A DNA stretch of 64,000 bases from Chloroflexota bacterium (GTDB lineage Bacteria; Chloroflexota; Anaerolineae; Anaerolineales; Anaerolineaceae): positions 1-64,000 of the forward strand of contig JAAZNW010000001.1 of assembly GCA_012798065.1 (NCBI GenBank). The letters run 5' to 3'. Every line of letters begins with the position of its first letter. Within the stretch, counting starts at the first letter, position 1. The notes beneath the pieces were generated by a model. That model saw only the letters and a list, made by a program, of their open reading frames with translations. It made no database searches and was not told the DNA's origin. A program made the translations under genes and the position numbers. Of the stretch, positions 34,873-43,334 are shown one piece after another.

Positions 34873-34907
34873 GAACTTGACTATCAAGAAGAAAAAGCGA
34901 GGTGAAT

Positions 34908-35597
34908 ATGCTGCTTGGTGAAATGACCTGGATGGAAGTGGAGCAATACCTTAAGAGAGATGACCGGATCATGCTGGTGACCGGCGCGACCGAACAGCAT
35001 GGCTATATTTGCCTGGAAACTGACATCAAGATCCCGCTGACCCTGGCCAGCCATGCCTCAGAAAGAACAGGCGTGTTGGTGGCACCGCCGTTGAATTTTG
35101 GCTGTTCCTCGTATTTCGTCGACTTTCCCGGCACCATCAGCTTCAGAGTGCAGACACTGATCAACGCAGTGGAAGATATGGTCAGGTCTGTGCATCATCA
35201 GGGGTTCAAACGCATCCTGTTTGTGAACGGTCATGGCGGGAATGACCCGGCCAAACTGGCGCTGGGAGAGCTTGTGAATGAATTACCTGACCTGCAGGTG
35301 AGCTGGTACGATTGGTGGAAATCCTCCTCAGTGGCGGCCGTGGCAGAAGCACACGGATTGGGGATGTATCATGCGTCCTGGATGGAAGCTTTTCCATTTT
35401 TAAGGAGAAGCGGTATGCCGGATGGCATCAAAGAAGCCTTCAAACCACTTCAAATCCTGCCTTCAAAGAAAGTTCGCGCAGCCCTGGTCGACGGGGTTTA
35501 TGGGGGGGCATTCCAGGCAAGCGATGAAATCATGAATGAGGTTTTCAACGCTGCGCTGCAGGACGTGCTGGGGTTACTTGAGTTTAAGATGAGCTAA
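34908..35597 (+). CDS. Creatininase-family amidohydrolase
   Basis: A 229-aa protein of the creatininase/MftE family (metal-dependent amidohydrolases). Key blocks are GATEQHGYICLETDIKIPLTLA near residue 25-45 (Glu/His/Asp metal ligands) and FVNGHGGNDPA near 105 (HGGN ligand block). The listed GTG 34902 is two codons upstream. ATG 34908 follows GAGGTG. The substrate is unknown: family members act on creatinine, on formamide groups of purine-like compounds, or on mycofactocin precursors. It is followed 9 bp later by cydD but is functionally unrelated as far as can be seen. Confidence 0.83.
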   Translation: MLLGEMTWMEVEQYLKRDDRIMLVTGATEQHGYICLETDIKIPLTLASHASERTGVLVAPPLNFGCSSYFVDFPGTISFRVQTLINAVEDMVRSVHHQGFKRILFVNGHGGNDPAKLALGELVNELPDLQVSWYDWWKSSSVAAVAEAHGLGMYHASWMEAFPFLRRSGMPDGIKEAFKPLQILPSKKVRAALVDGVYGGAFQASDEIMNEVFNAALQDVLGLLEFKMS

Positions 35598-35606
35598 CGC
35601 ATCCAC

Positions 35607-37349
35607 ATGAGAATCCATCCCCGTCTTTTCAAGGAAGCGAGGAAAAACGGGCTGTTATTTCTCCTGACAGCCCTTGCTTCTTTCCTGGCGGGAGGGATCG
35701 CGGTAATCCAATCCTACCAGCTGAGCCGCGTCATTTCCGGCGTGCTTATCGATCAACGCACGCTTAAGGAAGTCAGTTCGATCCTGCTGTTCATTCTCTT
35801 GCTGATCTTCTCTCGTGTGGTCTTGACCATCATTTCAGAGGCGCTGGCCGGCAGGATGACGATCGCGATCAAGCAAAGATTACGGGCTGAACTCCTGGAT
35901 AAGGTCAATCGGCTGGGGCCTGAGTTTCTTAAAAATGAAAAAACAGGAGAACTGACCACCACCGCGCTTCAGGGGGTTGACGCGTTAGACGCCTATTTTT
36001 CGCAATATCTCCCGCAAGTATTAATCTCCGTGGCCTTGCCGCTGACCATCCTGGCGGTGGTGTTCCCAATGGATCTTTTAACGGGGATTATCTTCGTTTT
36101 CACCCTGCCTTTGATTCCAGTATTCATGGTCCTGATCGGCTGGGCATCAGAAGCGCTAACAAAGCGACAATGGAAAGCGCTCACATACCTGGGGAATTAT
36201 TTTCTGGATACATTGCAGGGGATCGCAACATTAAAAATGCTCGGACGCAGCAAGGAGCGGGGAAACGAAGTACGCGATGCCAGCGAACGTTATCGCCTGG
36301 CCACGCTGGCGGTGCTGCGGGTGACATTCATTTCGGCGCTGGCGCTGGAACTGATCGCCACGATCTCCACCGCCGTGGTGGCAGTGGAGATCGGGTTACG
36401 GCTGCTTTACGGGCGTATCGCATTCCAACAGGCTTTTTTTATTTTGTTGATCGCCCCTGAGTACTACCTTCCCCTGCGCAACCTCAGCGCCCGATACCAC
36501 GCTGGAATGACCGGGGTGACTGCGGCGCAAAAGATATTTGAAATTCTGGATGTTCCTGAGCCTGCTCGCCAGCCGGTTCTTTCAATAGAGAACCTTGAGC
36601 AAGTCTTTCGTACAGATTACAGGCTAAGGGTCAGTAACCTGTACTATTCTTACCCGGGAATGGGTTCTCACTCCATTCAGGATATTTCTTTCTGTATGCA
36701 AAAAGGGCTGCATTATGCCCTGGCGGGTCGAAGCGGTTCTGGGAAAAGCACTTTAGCGCGCATCCTGTTGGGATTTATTGAGCCTCAGGAAGGCCAAATT
36801 TGGGTAAATGGGTCACAAGTGCAGGCGTATTCACTGGAAGACTGGAGGAGGTTCGTTGGCTGGCTACCTCAAACCCCCTTCATCTTCAATGACACGCTGT
36901 TCAACAACGTGACTTTAAGAGACACCCGGTTTTCTACCAGTGATGTGGAGCGAGCCCTGCGATTGGCCGGCTTAGCTCAACTGCTTGCCACGCTGCCGCT
37001 GGGGTTGCATACTCCGTTGCTGGAAGGAGGGGCCCGCTTCAGCGGAGGTCAGCTTCAGCGCGTGGCATTGGCGCGCATCTTCTTACGCCAACCCTCATTG
37101 CTTGTGTTGGATGAGCCCACCTCGCACCTTGACCCTGGATTGGCGCGTGCACTGGATGATACGTTCAAGACTCTGCTGCAAGACCGAACGACATTGACCA
37201 TTGCGCACAGGCTTTCAACCATTGCGCAAGCAGATGAAGTGATCTTTCTTAAAGACGGGCAGATTGGAGCGATTGGAAAGCACGCCACCTTACTGGAAAC
37301 CTGCCCGGATTATGGCGCGTTTATTCACGGGTCGGGGGTACTGGCGTGA
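35607..37349 (+). CDS. cydD: Thiol reductant ABC exporter subunit CydD
   Basis: A 580-aa ABC half-transporter with an N-terminal six-helix exporter domain (about 1-310) and a C-terminal ATPase. Walker A is GRSGSGKST, the signature is FSGGQLQR, Walker B is LLVLDEPTSHL and the H-loop is TIAHRLST. Pairing with the next gene and the exporter layout match CydDC, which exports glutathione/cysteine or haem-linked reductant for periplasmic redox balance and cytochrome bd assembly. No cydAB lies in the window. It overlaps cydC by 4 nt (GTGA). Confidence 0.85.
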   Translation: MRIHPRLFKEARKNGLLFLLTALASFLAGGIAVIQSYQLSRVISGVLIDQRTLKEVSSILLFILLLIFSRVVLTIISEALAGRMTIAIKQRLRAELLDKVNRLGPEFLKNEKTGELTTTALQGVDALDAYFSQYLPQVLISVALPLTILAVVFPMDLLTGIIFVFTLPLIPVFMVLIGWASEALTKRQWKALTYLGNYFLDTLQGIATLKMLGRSKERGNEVRDASERYRLATLAVLRVTFISALALELIATISTAVVAVEIGLRLLYGRIAFQQAFFILLIAPEYYLPLRNLSARYHAGMTGVTAAQKIFEILDVPEPARQPVLSIENLEQVFRTDYRLRVSNLYYSYPGMGSHSIQDISFCMQKGLHYALAGRSGSGKSTLARILLGFIEPQEGQIWVNGSQVQAYSLEDWRRFVGWLPQTPFIFNDTLFNNVTLRDTRFSTSDVERALRLAGLAQLLATLPLGLHTPLLEGGARFSGGQLQRVALARIFLRQPSLLVLDEPTSHLDPGLARALDDTFKTLLQDRTTLTIAHRLSTIAQADEVIFLKDGQIGAIGKHATLLETCPDYGAFIHGSGVLA

Positions 37350-39082
37350 AAGGGCTTTGGCGAGTTTGCATCATCCTTAAGGAATTCTCAGGGCAGGTCT
37401 TTCTCTCGCTGATACTTGGTGTTGCTGCCGTTGCCGCGGGGATCGGGTTGTTGGGTACCTCTGCTTTTCTCATTGCCAGCGCAGCCTTTCAACCTTCGAT
37501 CGCGGAATTACAGGTGGCAATCGTGGGAGTGCGCTTCTTCGGTATCAGCCGCGGCGTTTTTCGCTACCTGGAACGGTTGGTTTCGCATTCTGTCAACCTG
37601 CATGTGTTGACCAGGTTGCGCGAGGATTTCTACAAGCGTGTTGAACCCGGCGCGCCGGCAAATTTATTTTCTCAACAGGGCGGGGATATGCTGCAGCGGG
37701 TGATGGGAGACCTGGAAACGCTGGAGAATTTTTATATTCGCACTATCGCCCCTGTTGTGATCGCTCTGGTGATCCTCGCTGGTGTGAGCCTTTTCATCGG
37801 TGGTTATGCTTTACAGCTGGGTTTGATCATGGCTGCTGGGATGGGTATCAGCGGGTTTATTCACCCCGCGTTAGCGGTTTTTATTTCACGAAGCCCCATC
37901 ATCCAGCTGAGCAGGTCGAAAGCCGCGGCATCAGCCAGGTTGGTTGAAACGTTGCAAGGATTGGAAGACATCCAGGTTTATAACGCCCAGGCGCCATACC
38001 TTGAAGCGCTGCTGGGTGAATTTCGATGGTCTGCGGTGCTGCAAAAGCGCCTGGTGAATCTCAATGCTGTCAGCAGCGGGTTGGCGTTACTGTTCACCCA
38101 TCTGACTGTGTTGTTATTGTTATGGGTGGGTATTCCCCTGGGCAGCGCCGGGCAATTTTCTGGCATTTCGCTTGCAGTGATCACACTGGTAGCGTTAGCC
38201 AGCTTTGAAGCGGTATCCGCGATGCCCGCGGCTGCACTTCATCTCAATGCCAGCGCGGCAGCCGCCAACCGGCAATTGACAATTGGCGAAGAAATGAGCG
38301 TCTACCCGCGGCTCACTAAAACACCGCGAAACATACAGCGACCAGAACTGGCTTTTGAAGCAGTGCGTTTCACCTACCCGAATGCTCAACGACCTACCTT
38401 GGAGGACATTCATTTTAAGATAACGAGCGGCTGCAAGACAGCCCTGGTTGGCGCCAGTGGTGCAGGGAAAACCAGCCTGGTGAATTTATTGCTTAACTTT
38501 GAGCAGCCGCAAGAGGGGAGCATCCAACTGAATGGGGTCAAGCTTGCTGAAATGGATGCAGAAGAGAGCAGGTCCTGGTTCGCGGTGTTACCGCAATCAG
38601 TGTATCTATTTAATGATTCCCTGCGCGGCAACCTGGCGCTGGCAAAAGCGGACGCGAGCGATGAAGAGCTGATCAGCGCGCTGCGGGCGGCATGCCTTTC
38701 TGCATGGTACGAGTCGCTGCCGGAAGGGCTGGACACCTGGGTTGGAGAACATGGGGTGAAAATGAGCGGTGGAGAACGGCAGCGGCTGGCGATGGCTCGC
38801 GTGCTGCTGCAGGATCGAGCGTTCATCATCCTCGATGAACCCACCGCCAACCTCGACCCTGCTACTGCGCGGAAGATGATGGATCAGCTTTTTACCAGGT
38901 CGCCCAACAAAGGGCTGCTGCTGATCACTTATGATTTGGGATTGCTGCGCGAGATGGATGAAATACTGGTGCTTAGCGAGGGTACCATCACACAACGCGG
39001 CAGGATGGATTCATTACTGAAAGCAGGCGGGGAATTTAAACATATCTTTGAAATGGAAAACAACAAAATTCGCGATTCGTGA
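37346..39082 (+). CDS. cydC: Thiol reductant ABC exporter subunit CydC
   Basis: A 578-aa ABC half-transporter and the heterodimer partner of CydD. Membrane domain about 1-320 includes GLLGTSAFLIASAA and GVRFFGISRGVFRYLERLVSH, a strongly CydC-like stretch. The ATPase has Walker A GASGAGKTS, signature MSGGERQR and Walker B FIILDEPTANL. Its switch region reads LLITYDLGLL, so the usual H-loop His is replaced by Tyr, an asymmetry sometimes seen in heterodimeric exporters. It starts at GTG 37346 overlapping the cydD stop. Confidence 0.84.
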   Translation: MKGLWRVCIILKEFSGQVFLSLILGVAAVAAGIGLLGTSAFLIASAAFQPSIAELQVAIVGVRFFGISRGVFRYLERLVSHSVNLHVLTRLREDFYKRVEPGAPANLFSQQGGDMLQRVMGDLETLENFYIRTIAPVVIALVILAGVSLFIGGYALQLGLIMAAGMGISGFIHPALAVFISRSPIIQLSRSKAAASARLVETLQGLEDIQVYNAQAPYLEALLGEFRWSAVLQKRLVNLNAVSSGLALLFTHLTVLLLLWVGIPLGSAGQFSGISLAVITLVALASFEAVSAMPAAALHLNASAAAANRQLTIGEEMSVYPRLTKTPRNIQRPELAFEAVRFTYPNAQRPTLEDIHFKITSGCKTALVGASGAGKTSLVNLLLNFEQPQEGSIQLNGVKLAEMDAEESRSWFAVLPQSVYLFNDSLRGNLALAKADASDEELISALRAACLSAWYESLPEGLDTWVGEHGVKMSGGERQRLAMARVLLQDRAFIILDEPTANLDPATARKMMDQLFTRSPNKGLLLITYDLGLLREMDEILVLSEGTITQRGRMDSLLKAGGEFKHIFEMENNKIRDS

Positions 39083-39106
39083 GTGCCAACCGCAAACTGT
39101 GCAGGT

Positions 39107-39730
39107 TTATAATCGGGATATTACCGCGTCGATGGCTTCGTGTGAAATCGCGCCGGGGCGAAGGATTCTGACCTCATCCGTAGAGCAATCCACAACGGTG
39201 GAGGGAACGCCCCCGGGGCAGCGCCCCCCATCCAAAATGAGCGGGACCCGCCCGTTCAACTGGTTCATGACATCTCCGGCATTATGCGGGTTATTCTTCC
39301 CACTCAGGTTGGCTGAAGTGGTAGCGAGAGGGCCAAATTTATTCAGCAGCTCAAGCGCGATGTTGTGATTGGGCATCCGGATGCCGATCGAACTTCCCGC
39401 GGAGAGCAACTCTGGGAGGTCTTTCTTTTTTGGTACCACGATGGTTAGCCCTCCTGGCCAAAAGTGCTCAATTAATTTACGCGCGCTGGCAGAAAGGAAA
39501 TCTGTGAGTAAATCCAAATGCCCGTTATCGCCGATAAGCACAGCAATGGCTTTATTGGCGTCGCGCCCCTTGGCTTCAAACAACTTGATAATACCTGGAG
39601 AATAGAAGGCGTTGGCTCCCAGACCGTAAACAGTATCGGTAGGGAAAGCCACGATTTCTCCTTCTGTCAACAGGTCGAGAGCGGTTTCGATGGAAGCGGG
39701 GTTATCTGCGGGCAAGGTTATGGTCTGCAT
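39107..39730 (-). CDS. L-threonylcarbamoyladenylate synthase (Sua5/YrdC/YciO)
   Basis: A 207-aa enzyme making threonylcarbamoyl-AMP from Thr, bicarbonate and ATP for tRNA t6A37. Motifs are VAFPTDTVYGLGANAF, EAKGRDANKAIAVLIGD, SIGIRMPNH and TTSANLSG. Its length fits the short YrdC type or a Sua5 lacking its C-terminal domain. The listed start (39883) lies within prmC; the ATG at 39730 gives the family N-terminus. It follows prfA and prmC on the minus strand, a common translation-factor operon order. Confidence 0.88.
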   Translation of the reverse strand: MQTITLPADNPASIETALDLLTEGEIVAFPTDTVYGLGANAFYSPGIIKLFEAKGRDANKAIAVLIGDNGHLDLLTDFLSASARKLIEHFWPGGLTIVVPKKKDLPELLSAGSSIGIRMPNHNIALELLNKFGPLATTSANLSGKNNPHNAGDVMNQLNGRVPLILDGGRCPGGVPSTVVDCSTDEVRILRPGAISHEAIDAVISRL

Positions 39731-39743
39731 TGTATAACCTGTT

Positions 39744-40589
39744 TCACAGCTGGATTTTAAGAAAACGATTAATAGAAGCCAAGTCCTTGATGAAGGAAAT
39801 ACTGGCGTCAGGGAAGCGATGAGCGGCGATGCTGCTGACCAGGTTATCTTGATTATATTGTATTTCCAGAATTGCACATCCACCTGGCAACAGATGGTGT
39901 GGCATTGTATCGATCAGTCTGGTAATGAGTTCCGTTCCATCAGAACCGCCATCCAGGGCTTCCCGCGGCTCGTACTTAACCACGCTTAACGAATTGAGAT
40001 CAATGGATGGAATGTAGGGGAGGTTGGCCAGCACCAGGTGGAACTTTTGCTCAACCTGTTCAAACAGGTCTGATTCAACCAAACGGATTTGACTTGCTAC
40101 TTTATGGTAACGAGCGTTGGCGGTGGCAACCGCCAGTGCAGCAGCGGAAATATCCACCGCGGTGACTTGCAAACCAGCCAGTTTTTTTACCAGGGCGATG
40201 GCAATAGCGCCTGAGCCAGTGCCAATATCGATTACTTTTCTCTTCTCGGGATAAACCCTCAGCCAGGCAAGGGCGTGCTCCACGAGAATTTCCGTTTCTG
40301 GCCGGGGAATGAGCACCCGGTTGTCGACGATGAAATCCAGCCCAAAAAAGGACTTGTGCCCGGTGATGTAGGCAAGGGGTTCTCCCAACAGCAGTCGGCT
40401 GACCGCGTCTTCCATCAAGTGATATTGGGCGTCAGTGAGCGCCGTTTCAGGATGAGAAATAACCCACGCAGTAGGTTGTTGTAAGAAATGGGAAGCAATG
40501 GCGTTGATTTCGATGGATGGGAATTCCGTTTTTCCCTGCAACTGCGCTCGTTTTTGGGCGATCCAGCGGCCCAGATTAACTCTCGTCAT
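39744..40589 (-). CDS. prmC: Release factor glutamine methyltransferase PrmC
   Basis: A 281-aa SAM-dependent methyltransferase that modifies the GGQ glutamine of release factors. The AdoMet loop is VIDIGTGSGAIAIAL. The catalytic tetrapeptide, usually NPPY, reads NLPY in LVLANLPYIPS, keeping Asn, Pro and Tyr. An N-terminal helical domain with PLAYITGHKSFFGLDF is typical. ATG 40589 overlaps the end of prfA by 14 nt; the listed 40655 start is deeper in prfA. Its substrate is the product of the gene immediately upstream. Confidence 0.91.
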   Translation of the reverse strand: MTRVNLGRWIAQKRAQLQGKTEFPSIEINAIASHFLQQPTAWVISHPETALTDAQYHLMEDAVSRLLLGEPLAYITGHKSFFGLDFIVDNRVLIPRPETEILVEHALAWLRVYPEKRKVIDIGTGSGAIAIALVKKLAGLQVTAVDISAAALAVATANARYHKVASQIRLVESDLFEQVEQKFHLVLANLPYIPSIDLNSLSVVKYEPREALDGGSDGTELITRLIDTMPHHLLPGGCAILEIQYNQDNLVSSIAAHRFPDASISFIKDLASINRFLKIQL

Positions 40590-41649
40590 AATCGCCGCTT
40601 GAAGAGAGGCGGTCTGTCTCATCGCGGAGAGCGAGTTCGTCAATGAAGAGGTCAATTTCGCCGGTCATCACTGCGGGTAAATTATAAGAAGAAAGGTTGA
40701 TGCGGTGATCGGTCACCCGGCTTTGCGGGTAATTGTAAGTTCGAATTTTCTCTGAACGGTCTCCGGTGCCTACCTGGGAGCGGCGGTTTTCATCGCGCTC
40801 CTGGCGGCGTTTTTCTTCTTCAATTTCAAACAGCCTGGCGCGGAGAATGCCCATCGCCCTGAGCTTGTTCTGCAACTGAGACCTTTCATCCTGGCAGGCG
40901 ACGACGATACCAGTAGGGATGTGCGTGATACGCACCGCGGTGGCGTTTTTTTGCACGTTTTGCCCCCCCGCGCCAGAGGACCGAAATACATCGATGGTGA
41001 TGTCGGATTCAGGGATCTGAACATCAACTTCTTCTACTTCTGCCATGACCGCGACCGTTACCGTTGAAGTGTGGATACGACCGCTGGATTCAGTGGCGGG
41101 AATGCGTTGAACGCGGTGCACGCCGGATTCAAATTTAAAACGCGAATAAGCCCCTTTGCCTTTGACCATGAAAATCACTTCTTTGAATCCGCCGATGCCC
41201 GTTTCGTTGGAAGAAATCATTTCCACGCTCCAGCCGCGGGCTTCGGCGTAATGCATGTACATGCGCATCAACTCTGCGGCAAATAACCCCGCTTCGTCAC
41301 CGCCGGCGCCCGCGCGGATTTCGATGAACACGTTGCGATCATCGCGCGGGTCGCGAGGAATGAGCAGGCGCTTCAGCTGTTTTTCCAGCTCTTCAATCTG
41401 AGGAGGAAGCGCTTCAATTTCGAGATTGGCGAGCGCGCGCATTTCATCATCGCCGCTTGATTCCAATTCTTTGGCCTGTTCCAATTGATTGAGCAGAGAG
41501 CGGTAGCGGGCTGAAAGCTGGATGACCGGCTCCAGTTCTGAACGTTCTTTGGCGAGTTCCACCACTTTTTGATAATCCTGGATATTCTCATCCATCAAGC
41601 GGGTCAGTTCGTTATAGCGGTTTTCGATAGCCGTGATTTTTTCGAGCAT
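40576..41649 (-). CDS. prfA: Peptide chain release factor 1
   Basis: A 357-aa class I release factor for UAA/UAG. The tripeptide anticodon appears as PAT in QRIPATESSGRIHT, which identifies RF1 rather than RF2. The peptidyl-tRNA hydrolysis motif is SSGAGGQNVQKNATAVR. Length is normal. TATAAT lies on the minus strand about 35 nt upstream of the ATG, with AGGAA before the start. It heads the prfA-prmC-sua5 operon. Confidence 0.95.
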   Translation of the reverse strand: MLEKITAIENRYNELTRLMDENIQDYQKVVELAKERSELEPVIQLSARYRSLLNQLEQAKELESSGDDEMRALANLEIEALPPQIEELEKQLKRLLIPRDPRDDRNVFIEIRAGAGGDEAGLFAAELMRMYMHYAEARGWSVEMISSNETGIGGFKEVIFMVKGKGAYSRFKFESGVHRVQRIPATESSGRIHTSTVTVAVMAEVEEVDVQIPESDITIDVFRSSGAGGQNVQKNATAVRITHIPTGIVVACQDERSQLQNKLRAMGILRARLFEIEEEKRRQERDENRRSQVGTGDRSEKIRTYNYPQSRVTDHRINLSSYNLPAVMTGEIDLFIDELALRDETDRLSSSGDYDES

Positions 41650-41817
41650 GGCATTCCTGAATAATTAGAATCGATCGCTCAGATTATACCAGCCTTCAAA
41701 AGCCACCCATCGAGCGCGAATTGACTCAAAAATAATCTTGCTATAGGAAACGACGGTGACTCAAAACGAATGTTACCCTAGGGCGACAACCGCGCAAAAC
41801 GCCTTTGAGATCTTGCA

Positions 41818-41846
41818 TTTACCTTTTCTTACAGTTCGCTTAAAAT
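41818..41846 (+). promoter_or_regulatory. Promoter of ridA-like gene
   Basis: TTTACC (41818-41823) and TAAAAT (41841-41846) are separated by 17 nt. AGGAGGT follows at 41866-41872 before the ATG at 41877. Confidence 0.45.
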
Positions 41847-41876
41847 GAGGAGGTAGAAAAATCACAGGAGGTAATG

Positions 41877-42287
41877 ATGGCATGTACTGATAAGAAGGTA
41901 TACCAGAGCAGCGAAGCGCCGGCGGCTATCGGCCCATATTCCGTTGCGGCCGGTGGCGGCCCATTTGTGTTCAGCGCAGGCCAAATCGGCATCGACCCTG
42001 AAACGGGCAATCTTGTCCCAGGCGGTATCGAAGAACAAACGCATCAGGTCTTTTCCAACCTATCCGCTGTGTTAAGGTCAGCGTCTTCTTGCCTGGAACA
42101 TGTTGTGAAGACCACTGTTTTCCTGCGCGACATGAAAGATTTTCCCGCTATGAACAAAGTGTACGGCGGTTATTTCCCTTCCAACCCGCCGGCGCGCACC
42201 ACGATAGCGGTCGCGGGTTTACCCAAAGATGCGCTTATCGAAATTGAGGTGGTGGCGCTGTTGTGTAAAGACGGCGATTGCGCATAA
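41877..42287 (+). CDS. RidA family reactive-intermediate deaminase
   Basis: A 136-aa YjgF/RidA protein that hydrolyses reactive enamine/imine intermediates from PLP enzymes. Motifs are PAAIGPYSVAAGGGPFVFSAGQIG, VVKTTVFLRDMKDFPAMN and the arginine block NPPARTTIAVAGLP, which binds the substrate carboxylate, followed by LIEIEVVAL. ATG 41877 is spaced properly from AGGAGGT; the listed 41874 ATG is too close. It is followed 30 bp later by the glycan locus but is not obviously part of that pathway. Confidence 0.9.
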   Translation: MACTDKKVYQSSEAPAAIGPYSVAAGGGPFVFSAGQIGIDPETGNLVPGGIEEQTHQVFSNLSAVLRSASSCLEHVVKTTVFLRDMKDFPAMNKVYGGYFPSNPPARTTIAVAGLPKDALIEIEVVALLCKDGDCA

Positions 42288-42317
42288 CAGGCTGAGAATA
42301 GGATTTTTGACCCACCG

Positions 42318-43334
42318 ATGGAACCGGTTAAAGTATCGGTCATCATCCCTTGCTATAACGAGGAAGCGACGATCGAGGAACTGCTCAGCGCGCTCCTCGC
42401 TCAAACTTACCCAATTGACCTTATGGAGGTCATCATCGCGGATGGAATGTCAACAGACCGCACCCGCGAGAAGATAACCGCCTTCAAAGCCGGGCATCCG
42501 CAACTGACCATAAGAGTGGTGGATAACCACCAGCACACCATCCCGGCGGCACTTAACCAGGCAATACAGGCTTCTACGGGGGCGGTGTTAAGCCGTATGG
42601 ACGCGCACGCCATACCAGCGCCGGATTACATCGAAAAATGCCTCAGGGCTTTAAACGCTGGCCTGGGGGAGAATGTGGGAGGGGTCATTAATATTCGCGC
42701 TGGAAGCGACACCTGGGTTGGGCGCGCCATCGCTGTGGCGACCGCGCACCCACTGGGGGTAGGTGATGCTCATTACCGCACGGCGACGAAAGCGGGTGTA
42801 ACCGACACGGTTGCATTTGGCACATACAGGCGAGACGTGGTGAAAAGCATTGGGGGCTACGATGAAGCCCTGCGTATCAATGAAGATTATGAATTTAACA
42901 CGCGCGTCAGGCGCTCGGGCGGGAAAATATGGGTTGATCCGGCGATTAGGGTAGACTACTATTCCAGGCCGGACCTGCGCTCGCTGGCCAGGCAATACTT
43001 CTCCTATGGTTACTGGAAGTATAAAATGTTGAGGCGTCATCCCGATTCGCTACGCTGGCGGCAGGCGCTGCCCCCGGTTTTTGTTTCAGGTATTTTGATG
43101 TTATCATTATTATCCACATTCTGGATACCCGCGCGGATTTTATTGGCAGGAGTGGCAAGCCTCTACCTGGCGATTCTTGTTGCTGGCACGATCCAGCCTG
43201 CCATCCAGCAAAAAAGATCCAGCCTGATTCCAGGGGTACCGCTTGCCATTATGACCATGCATTTTTCCTGGGGAAGCGGTTTTTTGTGGAGTATGTTGAA
43301 GTCATTGGTTAAAGGCTCTGAGCATGACCGTTGA
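42318..43334 (+). CDS. Glycosyltransferase family 2 (ExoA-like)
   Basis: A 338-aa GT-A glycosyltransferase with C-terminal membrane segments. The N-terminus VSVIIPCYNEEATIEELL, the IIADGMSTDRTREKI block and the metal-site region LSRMDAHAIPAPDYIEK are typical of GT2. GGYDEALRINEDYEFNTRVR supplies the ED motif. Two to three hydrophobic helices follow from about residue 255, as in succinoglycan ExoA-type enzymes. It opens the second glycan locus and overlaps the sugar transferase gene by 11 nt. Confidence 0.87.
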   Translation: MEPVKVSVIIPCYNEEATIEELLSALLAQTYPIDLMEVIIADGMSTDRTREKITAFKAGHPQLTIRVVDNHQHTIPAALNQAIQASTGAVLSRMDAHAIPAPDYIEKCLRALNAGLGENVGGVINIRAGSDTWVGRAIAVATAHPLGVGDAHYRTATKAGVTDTVAFGTYRRDVVKSIGGYDEALRINEDYEFNTRVRRSGGKIWVDPAIRVDYYSRPDLRSLARQYFSYGYWKYKMLRRHPDSLRWRQALPPVFVSGILMLSLLSTFWIPARILLAGVASLYLAILVAGTIQPAIQQKRSSLIPGVPLAIMTMHFSWGSGFLWSMLKSLVKGSEHDR

